From NCBI GenBank assembly GCA_015680685.1, contig MNCI01000266.1:333439-383418 (forward strand): DNA of 49,980 nt, read 5' to 3'. This document shows positions 1-10,000 of this stretch, one piece after another. This DNA comes from Gnetum montanum (lineage: Eukaryota; Streptophyta; Gnetopsida; Gnetales; Gnetaceae). How positions within the stretch are numbered: the stretch's first letter is position 1; every line of letters begins with the position of its first letter. Under the pieces are notes generated by a model. It ran no database searches. It was not told the DNA's origin and saw only the letters and a list, made by a program, of their open reading frames with translations. The position numbers and the translations under genes were made by a program.

Positions 1-89
1 GCCTTGGTGTTGCCAGAGACCAGCAGGCACCTAAATCCTATTTGAGGACACTCGTTGGCGGTCGTGTCCTAAACGGTCACCAACAGTTA
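1..89 (-). repeat. Left arm of the window-spanning inverted repeat
   Basis: Bases 1-89 are the reverse complement of 49872-49960 with 6 mismatches that I counted by hand (83/89). It begins GCCTTGGTGTTGCCAGAGAC and may continue left of the window. It retains four CpG sites in an otherwise CpG-poor region. The inner 30 bases run into a block (60-250) that resembles 4880-5070 in element A. Read on the minus strand in the frame that is open in the right arm, it has two stops. The boundary and origin are unresolved. Confidence 0.85.
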
Positions 90-249
90 CAAGTTTGTTA
101 AAGTTTCTATTTAAGAAGGGAGCTCATACTTTCAAAACAAGTGAACACCATAGAGTTTGGGAGTGAGTGGATGATGTGGACTCACTACTTCTAATCATGT
201 GAAGAACCATGTCTTAGTTATCAATACCAAAATTCAAAGATACCATTTG

Positions 250-725
250 GACATTAACAATCAAATAACATGAAGTACAAACCACCATCAATAGTAGCTT
301 TATGAAGGCATTTGTATAGACGTGGTGTTGGTACATCTGTGGATCAATTGCAGTGAATTCATGAAATAACCAGGCAAAGGCTATTAGTCATTTGTTGATC
401 ACTTTCAACAGCTTCTCTTTTTTCTCAAGAGTAGGATTAGCATTAATTATAACTAGGCTACCATTTTTTAGGAAAGCATATTCCATTCTAGCAAGTAGAG
501 TTTTCAACTCTAGGGGCTCTTGTTTAAAGCTCTTAAGGATTTCCTACTCTCCCTAATAAGTGCCATTAGGTTCATTGGATAGTTTGTAATCAATATGCTC
601 CATCTCATCTGGAACACCACAAAAAATTTGCATGTTATAGCCTATCTTCATCATGTAACTTTTACCCCATGAAATCCCAGGAAAAACATCTTTCTAAATG
701 TGCAAATTGTAACATAGTGGATAAT
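250..725 (-). pseudogene. Element B: protease-RT linker and N-terminal edge of reverse transcriptase
   Basis: The minus-strand translation with stops contains LELKTLLARMEYAFL, then a Lys/Glu-rich KKEKLLKVI, then FAWLFHEFTAIDP. This order matches the linker before RT in Athila/Tat elements, where an LELK...YAFL block is followed by LL and a WS/WT...DIxGIDP stretch with a conserved His. Here H appears shortly afterwards in QHHVY. The RT core (palm, YxDD) is missing: the sequence leaves the pol alignment near 250. This is the only RT-related sequence I see in the A/B family and suggests the ancestor was autonomous. Confidence 0.6.
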
Positions 726-739
726 TTCACATACTTTAT

Positions 740-2125
740 GGAACTAAAAAATGATTCATGGGTGGTCAAAACCTCATTCCCCAAGTGAAAAAAGTTACCT
801 AGTATTTATATTTTGGCTTTCACAGGTCAAAAATGCCTTTTTGAATGCCAAAAGGTAATTTGATGGATTTTATGTGGGGCATACATTTTTATATGTTGGA
901 AACACATGTAGGGGGGATAGATCTCACCTATCCCTGATGTGGAAGAATGGGGGTTTTGGAAACTATCCCCCTCAACTTGGAGACCACATGCATAGCCTGG
1001 AAACTTTTCCCCCTCCCCCTAGCATGGAGGCTTCATTTTCAACATGGAAAATTCAATTTCCCAATGTGGAAGCTACAAAAGCAAAAATTCATCACTTCAT
1101 GTACTTCAACATTGCCCAGTCACTTTAGCAAGCATGGTGGAGAGCTCAACATAGAAGATTTATCTCTAGCATGGAAGGTGTGCCCTAGTTACTATTTATG
1201 GTAAATAGAATGGCCATGGGGGAAGCACTTACTATGCATGAAAACCCCCTGAATTTGGGAATCCATCTCACTTGAATTTGGCAGACAATTTTAAACCAAT
1301 TTACTACCAATTTGAAGCCATTTTTGTAGTCTAACGATAGCCATTTTCAGCCCCATTTATGGCCCAAAGAACCTATAAAAATCAGCCTCCAACACCATTT
1401 ATTGGTTGAACAATTTTTCTTAAGGTTCAGCATTTTTTGAGCAATTTCAACATTATCAAGCAATTGTTAGCATACACACAACATTGTTCATAGTTACACA
1501 CTTGGGGCATTCTCAAGCACTCAAGAGCTCTTACAAGTTTCCATACTTGCATTCTCTTGAACCCTATCATGGAAGCACTGTATCCTTGAGATTTGTGAAT
1601 TTGGGTTTCAACACTAAACTTCTAGGATTCCCAAACCCTAGTGTGGAGAAATTTGGCATCCAAATCTTCCACTTTTCTCATCCCTAGTAGTGATCCAACT
1701 TGTAGATCTAAGGTTGCAATAGTGAAGGAAGGATCGATAGCATAAGGAGTGGCTTAGCATCCAAATCGTGGAGTAGCTTACATTAACTTCAATGGGCTTT
1801 GAACTCCTACACAAGTAAATCCCCTTTTTTGTTCATCTAGGCACCATATGTACACATTTCTCTAACTTACTCTTTATTCTTTCTTAATAAAGTTTCAAGT
1901 TTTGAGTTTTGTGTTCAAAAAAATTTATGTTTTGTGCATTATTAAGATCTATTTATATTCCCATGTTTTGCATTTCATAAGTCCTTGGTTGATCTACTAG
2001 ACTAGCCAAGGTACCTTGAATCTCATTTTTATCATAAAGGCCTTTGGGATTTGGGGTTGGGGAATTGCTACACCAAGGATCCTTGGTTTTTTTACAAATG
2101 ATCAAGGTTTTTGATCACAACATCA
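740..2125 (+). mobile_element. Element H: LTR-like insertion (possible solo LTR) in element B
   Basis: This block separates B's post-protease region (from about 2130) from its linker (to about 725), and A has nothing equivalent. On the plus strand it has a TATA box (TATAAAA, 1374-1380) and AATAAA (1886-1891), about 510 bp apart, as in the U3-R layout of a long LTR. A possible end is GATCACAACA near 2125. I could not fix the TG start or find a target duplication, so a solo LTR is inference. Short open frames at 874-1204 and 1484-1687 match no family I recognise. Confidence 0.4.
1374..1380 (+). promoter_or_regulatory. TATA box of LTR-like block H
   Basis: TATAAAA lies in a C-rich context (CCTATAAAAATCAGCC), upstream of a long non-coding stretch that ends in AATAAA at 1886-1891. 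It is consistent with an LTR or Pol II promoter on the plus strand. Confidence 0.4.
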
Positions 2126-2280
2126 TCCATGCCTTTGATGTAGGTACTAGTTAGGCTCTTACTTGGTTTCATGCACATGATTTAGCTACTCTTAGATTTA
2201 GTGATCAACTACTAGGTGCCCTCCTATTTTGTGGTTGCTACGTATAGGTACCTTTGAATTTTAGACACAACTGCACATTG

Positions 2281-2640
2281 CATGAATGTTGTAATTTTTG
2301 TACTTTTCACAAACCATAGTTTTTGCATGCAGTTGCATGTTGTGTTATTGTATGGAATGCATGGAACTCACTTCCTCTTTCTCTTTCCAAAATTAATTTT
2401 CTTGAAATTTTCAAGGAAAGATCATTGATGCCTAGCTACACATCAACAATGTTTAATTAAGCCATTTTCATAATAATTTGGAAGTTTTCCTTGTAGTTGT
2501 CAACTCAAATCACCAAGAAATTGGCAAGATAGGACCTTACATAGATAGTGATCACAGTGTCCTCCAGTAGCCCTAAAGGAATGGTAATGGAATGATGTAT
2601 CAACTCAAGATGAATATTACTCTTCATGAGAGGAGGTAGG
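2281..2640 (-). pseudogene. Element B: C-terminal half of retroviral-type aspartic protease
   Basis: The minus-strand translation aligns with element A (6090-5800). It includes SITIPLGLLEDTV, where A has SITIPLGMVEDIV, then the region matching A's GDFSIIMGRA flap-side strand, here with stops. The matching N-terminal half is at 9763-9960, beyond nested element A, so A's insertion cut this protease after the active-site loop. The domain would process a Gag-Pro polyprotein. It is no longer translatable. Confidence 0.65.
2636..2640. repeat. Target-site duplication of element A, left copy
   Basis: GTAGG immediately precedes the LTR start TGATGAG at 2641 and is repeated at 9763-9767 directly after the second LTR. 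A perfect 5-bp duplication is the expected integrase signature. Confidence 0.9.
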
Positions 2641-3452
2641 TGATGAGTAGCGAGGTACCCCTACACTCAACCATACGAATACGAGCATTACACATGCGAT
2701 CTGGTTGAACTCTACAAACTAAGTTCCTACACACCTTATGGAACACTTAAGGCTAATCATTCATTGTCTTCCCAGACTTACTTGTATTTGTCACGGTTGT
2801 ATGGTTAAGTAAGTCTGAGGTATATGATTTTTATATCTTTTCTATTTTATCTCCTATGCTAATAAGGTGAAGGGTGAAGAGACTAATTACTAACTTTAAC
2901 TAACTAGCTAAGCCTTAATTAACCTATCATCAATATCCATTCCCACTTACCGTTCACACCCTGAACCAACGCAACCTTGGTTACCAAATGCTAGTCATTG
3001 CTGGGATCACCAAGCATAACGCATGTGCTTGAAGCGGTTGTACTGAGGCACTTAATTAGGAGAGAAGGGTTGAGAGAGATTTAATGACTAATAAAGCATT
3101 TAAATGATAAAAAATAAATAATAGTAAATAAAGTCCTATTTCACCTATCCCATGCACTACAAGATTTATCCAAGAAGTTCATCTTTATTTCTGTACACAA
3201 ACTTGTGTTCAAGTATAATATTTGCTTGAATAAAGATCCGTTCACTTTGGAGTTCCTACTACGGGCATATGGAAATAATTCTATCTATGGAGAGGTAAAA
3301 TTGCCAAAGTTTCTCTACGGTTTAGGCCTAGAATGAGAAACAAGGTAGAGCCACCTCTTATTTATAGATTTGACGGTGCATTGCGATATCGTAGGGGGAG
3401 ACGCGATATCGCATACGCGATATCATGGCCCATGCAATATCGCGTCCCATCA
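2641..3452 (-). repeat. Element A 3' LTR
   Basis: 812 bp, TGATGAG...CCCATCA on the plus strand. It pairs with 8907-9762. It holds an 11-bp perfect inverted repeat (2773-2783 with 2807-2817, 23-base loop), decayed in the other LTR. Near its sense-strand start (3377-3450) it carries several copies of a GCGATATCGC-like palindrome. The second LTR is 44 bp longer, mainly because it has more copies of that palindrome. Confidence 0.9.
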
Positions 3453-4880
3453 TACCCTCATGAATGAATAAAAACTCATCCTCGAGTTCCTTACAAAATG
3501 TTGGGATGGTATGGGATTATTGACTCAAAATGGAACTAATGGGATGACATGTGAACAGATCATCATTACAAGACAAGACAAAACTAGTATTCATGACAAC
3601 AAGAGTGAACACCTTATATGTTTGACATCTGGCCTTATTTGGTATTTGAGAAAGAGAGAGAGAGAAAGAAGTTTTACTGCTACCAATGCCAAGATTATGC
3701 CTTTTTTTGTCCATCCATAAGCGTGCCATCCATCTCGTTCTTTGCATAGCTGCTTCAACACCGCTCCATTCCAAGTGTTCCTTCCAGATCCAATCCATTG
3801 TTGCATGATTTCCATCTACACACATAACACAGTCTTAATATTAGCAAGGGTAAATGAATCACAATGTAGTTGATACCTTGCTTCAGTGAAAGGTCCATTG
3901 GCTGAGTTGTGGTATGGCTGATACGAGTTTGGAGATATATTCATGATAACTATCGAAGGTGTAGGGGTTAGGAGAAAATTCAATAAATTTGGGTTTGGAC
4001 CCCCATGACTAAGAGCGAACCTCCGGTAGCAATAGACTGGAGAAAGAATAAAGAATAAGAAAGATGGAGAAAAGGAGATAACTATAACATTGATGAAATG
4101 GATGTCAAGATGGAAATGAACAAAACAGAGTGGATTGAAAAAATGATAAGGGAAAGAATTTAACTAGTGCACCAAATAGGAATGTCAGTGGGTCCTCCCC
4201 AAAGCAAGATCATGCTCTTAATGCCATGACAAACCCACATTCAAAGAGTCTGTAGGCTCTAGGAATGTCATTTGGAACAAGAGTTAAAGTCTTAACCACA
4301 AGAATTTACCAAAAAGAAAACAATGCATCAACCAAAATATACATTAATGATACAACCGGCAATGCGGTGAGCAATGGAGAGAAAGATAGAGAGAACAAGG
4401 TGGTGTATAGATCCTTGTGTAGTTCATGATTAATGTGACTTAGTAGATCCCATTCCAAGTCTAGCCTCAAACAAACCACATCCAGTGACTTTGCATTAAT
4501 GCATTCGGCCAATCCATCCTCTTGTAATGCCTTCACCCAAGAGCCACCACCATTTTGACAAAATGAAGGAGGAGAGAATGGGAAGTGAGAAGGGCCTTAG
4601 TTAGAGGGAACATTTTTATTTTAGTTCCATAACCAGTTCTTGTAGCCCAAATGATTATTTTTTCTAAGGGGTGTGCTTTGAATTCTCACTGTTTTTTTAT
4701 GTGTTTATGCGTGAGAACCACACCATGCAAAGACTTTGTTATTTTTATTAACTCAGCTTCCTAATGGTTCGGTAACGTCGAAACGGTAAGAAAACTCAAG
4801 AAGAAAACATCCAAGAACCCAAGAGAATGGCCAACACAAATGCATCAAGTTCCCCTGAAGTCACACCCTTTTCAATCCTT
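3453..4880 (-). other. Element A 3' non-coding region, possible captured sequence
   Basis: This stretch lies between protease and the 3' LTR, where an autonomous element would have RT to integrase. No such domain is visible in six frames. Two minus-strand frames look less degraded than their surroundings: 4306-4536 and 3517-3825. Upstream of the second, an intron-like segment runs from 3876 (GTATCA) to 3816 (TGTGTAG) on the minus strand, 61 nt. This could be captured host sequence or chance. I recognise no family. Confidence 0.3.
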
Positions 4881-5070
4881 GAGTCCTTCCTTAGTTTAAG
4901 AAATGCCCAGTCACCGATTCATTATAGTTCTTATTTAGAAAGGGACTATACATTTCCAAGCCGAGAGAGACCATAGAACTAGTGGATGTATAGATGAAGT
5001 GGACTCATTCCCTGCTATATCAAAAGAACCATACCTTAGTATCCACATCATAACTTAAAGGTAAAAACCA
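4880..5070 (-). repeat. Direct repeat of 60-250 (internal block shared by elements A and B)
   Basis: The same block occurs at about 60-250 in element B, for example GTTCTTATTTAGAAAGGGA here against GTTTCTATTTAAGAAGGGA there, and GAAGTGGACTCA against GATGTGGACTCA. Both lie on the 3' side of the surviving coding region. It is probably part of the family's 3' region or of a deletion-junction flank. Confidence 0.6.
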
Positions 5071-5147
5071 AAGATTAGCAATCAATAGAAAAACAGCTCA
5101 TACCATCATGAAGAACACTTATTGGTGACAAACTTACAAGATGGATA

Positions 5148-5172
5148 ACACACACACACACACACACACACA
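5148..5172. repeat. (CA)n microsatellite
   Basis: About 12 uninterrupted CA units in the 3' region of element A. Confidence 0.9.
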
Positions 5173-5202
5173 TAAAAGAAATGAAAAAGGTATAAATGAT
5201 GT

Positions 5203-5411
5203 TGTAAAACAAAAATAAGAAAAGTTAAAGAAATTTGTAAAAAAAAATGTGCAAAACAAAAAGGTGTAAAACAAAAATATGTAAAACAAAAATGTGTGAA
5301 ACAAAAAGATGTAAAACAAAAATGTGTAAAAAAAAACATTTAAAACAAACACGTGTAAAAAAAAAATATGTAAAACAAAAATGTGTAAAAAAAATGTGTA
5401 AAACAAAAAAT
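5203..5411. repeat. A-rich tandem repeat, 15-bp unit
   Basis: Roughly a dozen imperfect copies of a unit close to TGTGTAAAACAAAAA lie downstream of element A's protease. The Phe-rich reverse-strand frames across it are products of the repeat, not genes. Slippage of a low-complexity 3' region explains it. Confidence 0.85.
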
Positions 5412-5438
5412 TAAAAAGAACTTAGGGCCCTCAAATGA

Positions 5439-6290
5439 TTAGCATAGGTGGCCATCTCCCCCATGATTGAATGGAAAGGGAGAGATCCAAAATAATGAAC
5501 GTGTATTTGAATTTCTTAGAAGTGTCCAAATTTTCCCAATTGATGTTCTTAGATTAAGGGGTGGAAGTTGGCGATGCTCATATTCCAATGTATTTATGCC
5601 TCCATTGTTGGTGTGAGTTGTTCTCCCAGTTCGTTCTATGCATGTTGGTCGGTTGCTCTTTCGATTAGCTATTAACCATGGGGTGTCCACTTGTTGTGTG
5701 GTTGCTACATATAGGCACCTTTGTCTCAGATTTTTTAGGGCACACCTATTGCATGCAGGAGATGCCGAGCATTCCTCCATGTCATCACCCAATGAGTCAT
5801 TGTATGTGATGCATGGAACTTTTTTCTTCTCGATCTTTCCATAAATTTTTATCCTAGATATTTCCAAGGAAAAGTCACGGATTCCTAAGCATGCATCTAT
5901 TGTACTTAGCTATGCCCTTCCCATTATAATTGAGAAGTCCCCTTTGTTGCTGTTGACTTCTATCATTAGGAAATCGACTGGGTATGACCAACCACACATA
6001 GTGGTAACGATGTCCTCCACCATTCCCAAAGGAATGGTGATGGACTAGTCAGCCAGCTCTAGTTGAATGTTGCTCTTCTTAAGTGGAGGCAAGTTCCAGG
6101 CTTGATACATTTCTCGTGAGATTAAGTTGACTCTAGAACCTAAGTCAAGAAGAGCCTTATGAGGTTCATTCTTAGAGACTTGGAGGTAGATTAAGGGACT
6201 TCCAAGATCAGATAGTTTCTTGGGAAGGTGGCCTACCTTGATCTAGTTAGTTACGGTATGTGTTAACATAACCGTATGTGTTGAGCTCTG
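5439..6290 (-). pseudogene. Element A aspartic protease (retropepsin) with C-terminal extension
   Basis: Minus-strand frame, with a few stops. The active-site loop is at about 6095-6160 and reads LLDLGSRVNLI. Retropepsins have D-T/S-G at this point, so Leu in place of Thr/Ser is a substitution if this is the catalytic Asp. SITIPLGMVEDIV and GDFSIIMGRA follow, matching the middle strands and flap-side segment of Ty3/gypsy proteases. An open tail (5867-5439) is partly shared with element B (LYVATT, then Arg/Lys-rich) and does not resemble RT. It follows gag in the sense direction, as expected for a Gag-Pro polyprotein. Preceding text (about 6290-6160) is the gag-protease linker. Confidence 0.7.
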
Positions 6291-8764
6291 TTGTTGGATT
6301 GAAGGGCGCTTTGAAGCCTTATTTGTTGGAGGAGCATGCACAGACTCAACCACTTGTGGTTGTGAGAGCTTGTCTAGGCTTTTGGTTTTGAAGAAATGTA
6401 TTCTTTTCTTGTGGTTGTTAGAACCAGCAGCGGGTTGAATGTTTATAGCTCTCGTAGCATTACGTTGCTACAGTTGAGTGGGGAGTTCCCCTTGCATTGT
6501 TGGAGCGAGTGGTATGGGAACTACCAGCGGAAGAGTGGTGGATGGATTTGGAGGATGGTATACATGTGGAGTGTCTCTTGGAGGATAAGGAGTCCTTCTA
6601 AAATACTCCCAAACTTGTTAGTGATGTTGTGGAGTTGTGTGACCCATGGAGTCACTTGGAGAAACCAGCTGCTACACATAATAGCCATAAGGATCTAGTT
6701 GCTGGTAAGGGTATTGTTGTTTAGGTGGTGGCATCCCCCATGACTGTGGGTGTTGCCACTGCTGGTGTTTCCCGGTAGGTTGTGGTGGAGTTCCACTTGG
6801 ATAGTACGTTAATGGTTGGTGGAACTACCTTGGGTTACCTTGGGGATAAGGTAACCTTTGGGGTGTCTACTGTCTATTAAGTCATGGGTTGAGTGCATAC
6901 ACCCCAAACTCTTGTAGATGTGAGATGACTGGACACCATCCTTTAGGATGGTCATATTAGCAGATATCACATCCACCATCATTGTCTATGTCTGAATCCA
7001 AAACCTCATCGAAGATATTCATTTTTCCCTTACCCTTGTCACGTGCATGGCCTGAGTCTGTCTGCTTTTTCTTGTCCTTGTCACTACTTCCTTCCTCCTT
7101 AGATTCCTCTACAATCTTCAGGACAAGTTCAAGTCTACTGTCTAAGGATTCTTGTATTTGATCTACCTTAGCCACCACTTCCATTGTTAACTTCTAAAGA
7201 GGCAAAGTTTTTCTATTCACTAACTCTTCGAGTGGTCACTCAACCTCTTCATCGCAGAATCTCACTCTCCTCTTCTGGAGGGAAGGATCGCGGTTATATT
7301 CTTCCACGCTTTCTCTTTTCTATAGATCACCTTCTTGTTTGGCTACTTTCTCCAACAATCGATGAATTTCATGGGATCTAAGTTCAGATAGTCTCCCTTA
7401 GGCATAAGTCCCAAGGGTTCTCCTAGTTTCATGTCTTAGCCCATCTATGAGGTGGCAGAGTTGATCTCGTTGTGCATAACCATGGCTTGGGAAATGATGT
7501 AGCAATGCATAGTATCGGCCCATGGTAGCATCCAAGGGTTCATGAGTACCCTGCTTCCATCCTTGGATTTTCTTACACAAGTTAGACACTTTGGAGTACG
7601 TTTGATATTTATCGTTGAAGAGTTCTAACATCGTACTCCACCTCCTAATGGTTTCCAGTTCTAAGGAACGGTACCAACTCTCTGCTTCCTTTACGAGTGT
7701 CGTAGGAAACAACTTTAATTTCTGCCACTCATTCTCTATGTTCTACAAGGCGCAATCATCGTGGAATGCTTGTAAATGATTTTGTGGATCAGCGTTATAT
7801 CCCCCTTCAAATCGTGAGATGTTATTCATATCCAATCTCTTGATCCAACTATCTTTTTGATGCCTTGTTGGTATTCTCATTGCCTTCGTTATATCTAACA
7901 TACTTTGGGTGGCAAGTAGGGGTTCTTCATGATCATCTCTTTCATGATGTCTATGATGTCTATGTTGTTCCCTACTTTCCCTTATTTCATGCCTAGACTC
8001 TCTAGACTGCCCTCATCCTCTCTCTCGACTCTCTCATCAAGGTCTCTCATTTCACTTACCCATATCCTCACTGTTATGCTCTTGGTGACTTTGCCCTGAT
8101 GTGGAAGGAGAGGGTGAATGATGTTTCTTACCCTCTCTTCTATGGCTACGACCCTGATCATGATGACGATCTGAGTGCCCATCCTTGTCATGTGTTTTTG
8201 TTCCCTTGGTAAACAATTGGCATTCACGGGGATCAAAACTAGGGTTGTGTATTGTGGAGCATAGGTTCTGATATCCCACCTCCTCACTTTCATTAGGAGG
8301 GGGAACATCATTTGATGGAGAACCTATTATAAGTGGTTCACCGTCTTCGATTTCACTTAGGACATGCAGGACCCCTTTGCCCTTCAATAATGTATGGTGG
8401 CTCTCTTGCCGTGAGTCCCTTAAATGTTGTGCTATTGTGGGATGGTAATCCCTTGTGTCAAAATCACCTATAACGTATTCAACATATAGCTGTGCATGCC
8501 AATCTTTGCCAGAGCATGGAGAAGCATGTTGGGGACTGCTCAATCTGGAGGTAATACTATGTTACCTTGCAAATCTCTCCAATGTAGTTGTTCATCCTAA
8601 TGGAAGATAAAATTAAAATTGGATATATACTCATCGTGATGAGTATATACCACCCTATATTGTTGAGGAACTAGTGGATTTCGATTATGTATTTTAGACT
8701 ACCGATTGTTCCTTGTATGATCCCTAGGTGGTGAAATGCTCTTATGAGAAGAAGAAGAATACAT
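6291..8764 (-). pseudogene. Element A gag (capsid-nucleocapsid precursor)
   Basis: The likely start is the ATG at 8764 (MYSSSSHKS), about 125 bp inside the primer site. A His/Ser-rich segment (8543-8052) follows in a shifted frame. The capsid core (7712-7398) contains LFPTTLVKEAESWYRSL, then WKQGTHEPLDATMGRYY and FPSHGYAQRDQLCHLIDGL, the Retrotrans_gag pattern of Athila/Tat elements. After it comes a charged stretch (7184-6957, Lys/Asp/Glu-rich) and then a Pro/Gln-rich tail (about 6950-6400). No clear CCHC knuckle is visible. Several stops and at least one frameshift break it. It would have formed the virus-like particle in the cytoplasm. Confidence 0.75.
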
Positions 8765-8887
8765 TGTGTCTTATTCGGTGTGTTGATTAACCGTTATATA
8801 ATTTTTCGTTTAATTAACCCTAAAGTTCGTTAAGCTCCCAACGATGTGGATGATTTTCTATGTTCTACTTATCACACAAACACTTAG

Positions 8888-8906
8888 TCCCTGGCAATGG
8901 TACCAA
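8888..8906 (-). other. Element A primer binding site (tRNA-Asp type)
   Basis: The minus strand reads TTGGTACCATTGCCAGGGA directly after the LTR end. It matches the Athila/Tat tRNA-Asp primer site TTGGCGCCGTTGCCGGGGA at 15 of 19 positions. All four differences are at CpG sites, as expected from methyl-C deamination. Confidence 0.85.
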
Positions 8907-9762
8907 TGATGAGTGGCGAGGTACCCCTACACTCAACCATATGAATACAAGCGTTACATGTGTGATCCGGTTGAACTTCGCAGACTAAGTGCCTAAACGC
9001 CTTATGGAACACTTAAGGTTAATCATTCGTTGTCTTCCTAGACTTACTTGTATTTTTCATGGTTGTATGGTTATGTAAATATGAGGTATATGATTTTTAT
9101 ATATTTTCTATTTTATCTCCTATGCTAATAAGGTGAAGGGTGAAGAGACTAATTACTAAATTTAACTAGCTAGCTAAGCCTTAATTAACCTAGCATCAGT
9201 ATCTGTTCCCACTTACCGTTCACACCTGAACCAATGCAACCTTGGTTACCAAATGCTAGTCGTTACTGGGATCACCAAGCGTAATGCACGTGCTCGAAGC
9301 AGTTGTACTGAGGCACTTAATTAGGAGAGAAGGGTTGAGAGAGATTTAATGACTAATAAAGAATTTAAATGATAAAAAATAAATAACAGTAAATAAAGTC
9401 CTATTTAGCCTATCCCATGCACTACAAGGTTTATCCAAGAAGTTTGTCTTTATTTCCGTACACAAACTTGTGTTCAGGTAAAATATTTGCTCAAATAAAG
9501 ATCCATTCACTTTGGAGCTCCTACTACGGGCACATGGAAATTATTCTATCTATGGAGAGGTAAAACTACCAGAGTTTCTCTATGGTCTAGGCCTAGAATG
9601 AGAAACAAGGTAGAGCTACCTCTTATTTATAGATTTGATGGCACACTACGATATTGTGTACGTGATATTGTAGGGGAAGATGTGATATTGTGTACGCAAT
9701 ATCGTGGGGGATACGATATTGCGGTGGACGTGACATTGCATACGCGATATCGCGTCCCATCA
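8907..9762 (-). repeat. Element A 5' LTR
   Basis: 856 bp, partner of 2641-3452, with the same TGATGAG and CCCATCA ends. The palindrome-rich zone is at about 9646-9757 and has more copies of the CGATATCG-like motif than the other LTR. Confidence 0.9.
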
Positions 9763-9767
9763 GTAGG
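9763..9767. repeat. Target-site duplication of element A, right copy
   Basis: GTAGG directly follows the LTR end CCCATCA and is identical to 2636-2640. Confidence 0.9.
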
Positions 9768-10000
9768 TTTTAGGCCTTATACATCTCATGAGAAATCAAA
9801 TTAACATTAGAAATTGAGTTCACAAGAGACTTGCATGTCTCATTGCTAGATTTGCAAATAGATTATGGAACTACCAAGATCATTTTTTTCCTAAGAAGGT
9901 GGCCAAGCTTAATCCAATCAAAAAATTGCTTGGGTGAACATGATAGTGTAGATGTTGGAAGGCATTTCTTTTGAAGGGGACTCAAAAGATTATGTAAAGG
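9768..10000 (-). pseudogene. Element B: N-terminal half of aspartic protease
   Basis: The minus-strand translation runs parallel to element A, with NVNLISHEMY here against RVNLISREMY in A. It joins in sense order to 2640-2281 across the nested element. The active-site segment that reads ALLDLGS in A is SLVNSIS here, so the catalytic Asp has become Asn. Confidence 0.65.

Larger units (their letters stand above)
2641..9762 (-). mobile_element. Element A: complete gag-protease LTR retrotransposon, non-autonomous
   Basis: 7122-bp element on the minus strand. It has two homologous LTRs (2641-3452 and 8907-9762), perfect GTAGG target duplications and a tRNA-Asp-type primer site next to the 5' LTR. 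Gag occupies roughly 8764-6300 and protease 6290-5440. From protease to the 3' LTR (about 2 kb) there is no RT, RNase H or integrase, so it would have needed a helper. The two LTRs differ at roughly one base in ten over their first 200 bp, mostly by transitions, so the insertion is old. Family assignment (Athila/Tat) rests on the primer site and gag style. Confidence 0.88.

Noticed and set aside
874-1204. Two overlapping plus-strand frames in block H as a gene
   Set aside because: Short, no conserved motif, Pro-rich low complexity, and located in an LTR-like segment upstream of its TATA box.
5106-5406. Phe/Cys-rich minus-strand open frames
   Set aside because: Direct read-through of the (CA)n and A-rich 15-bp tandem repeats. 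No independent coding signal.
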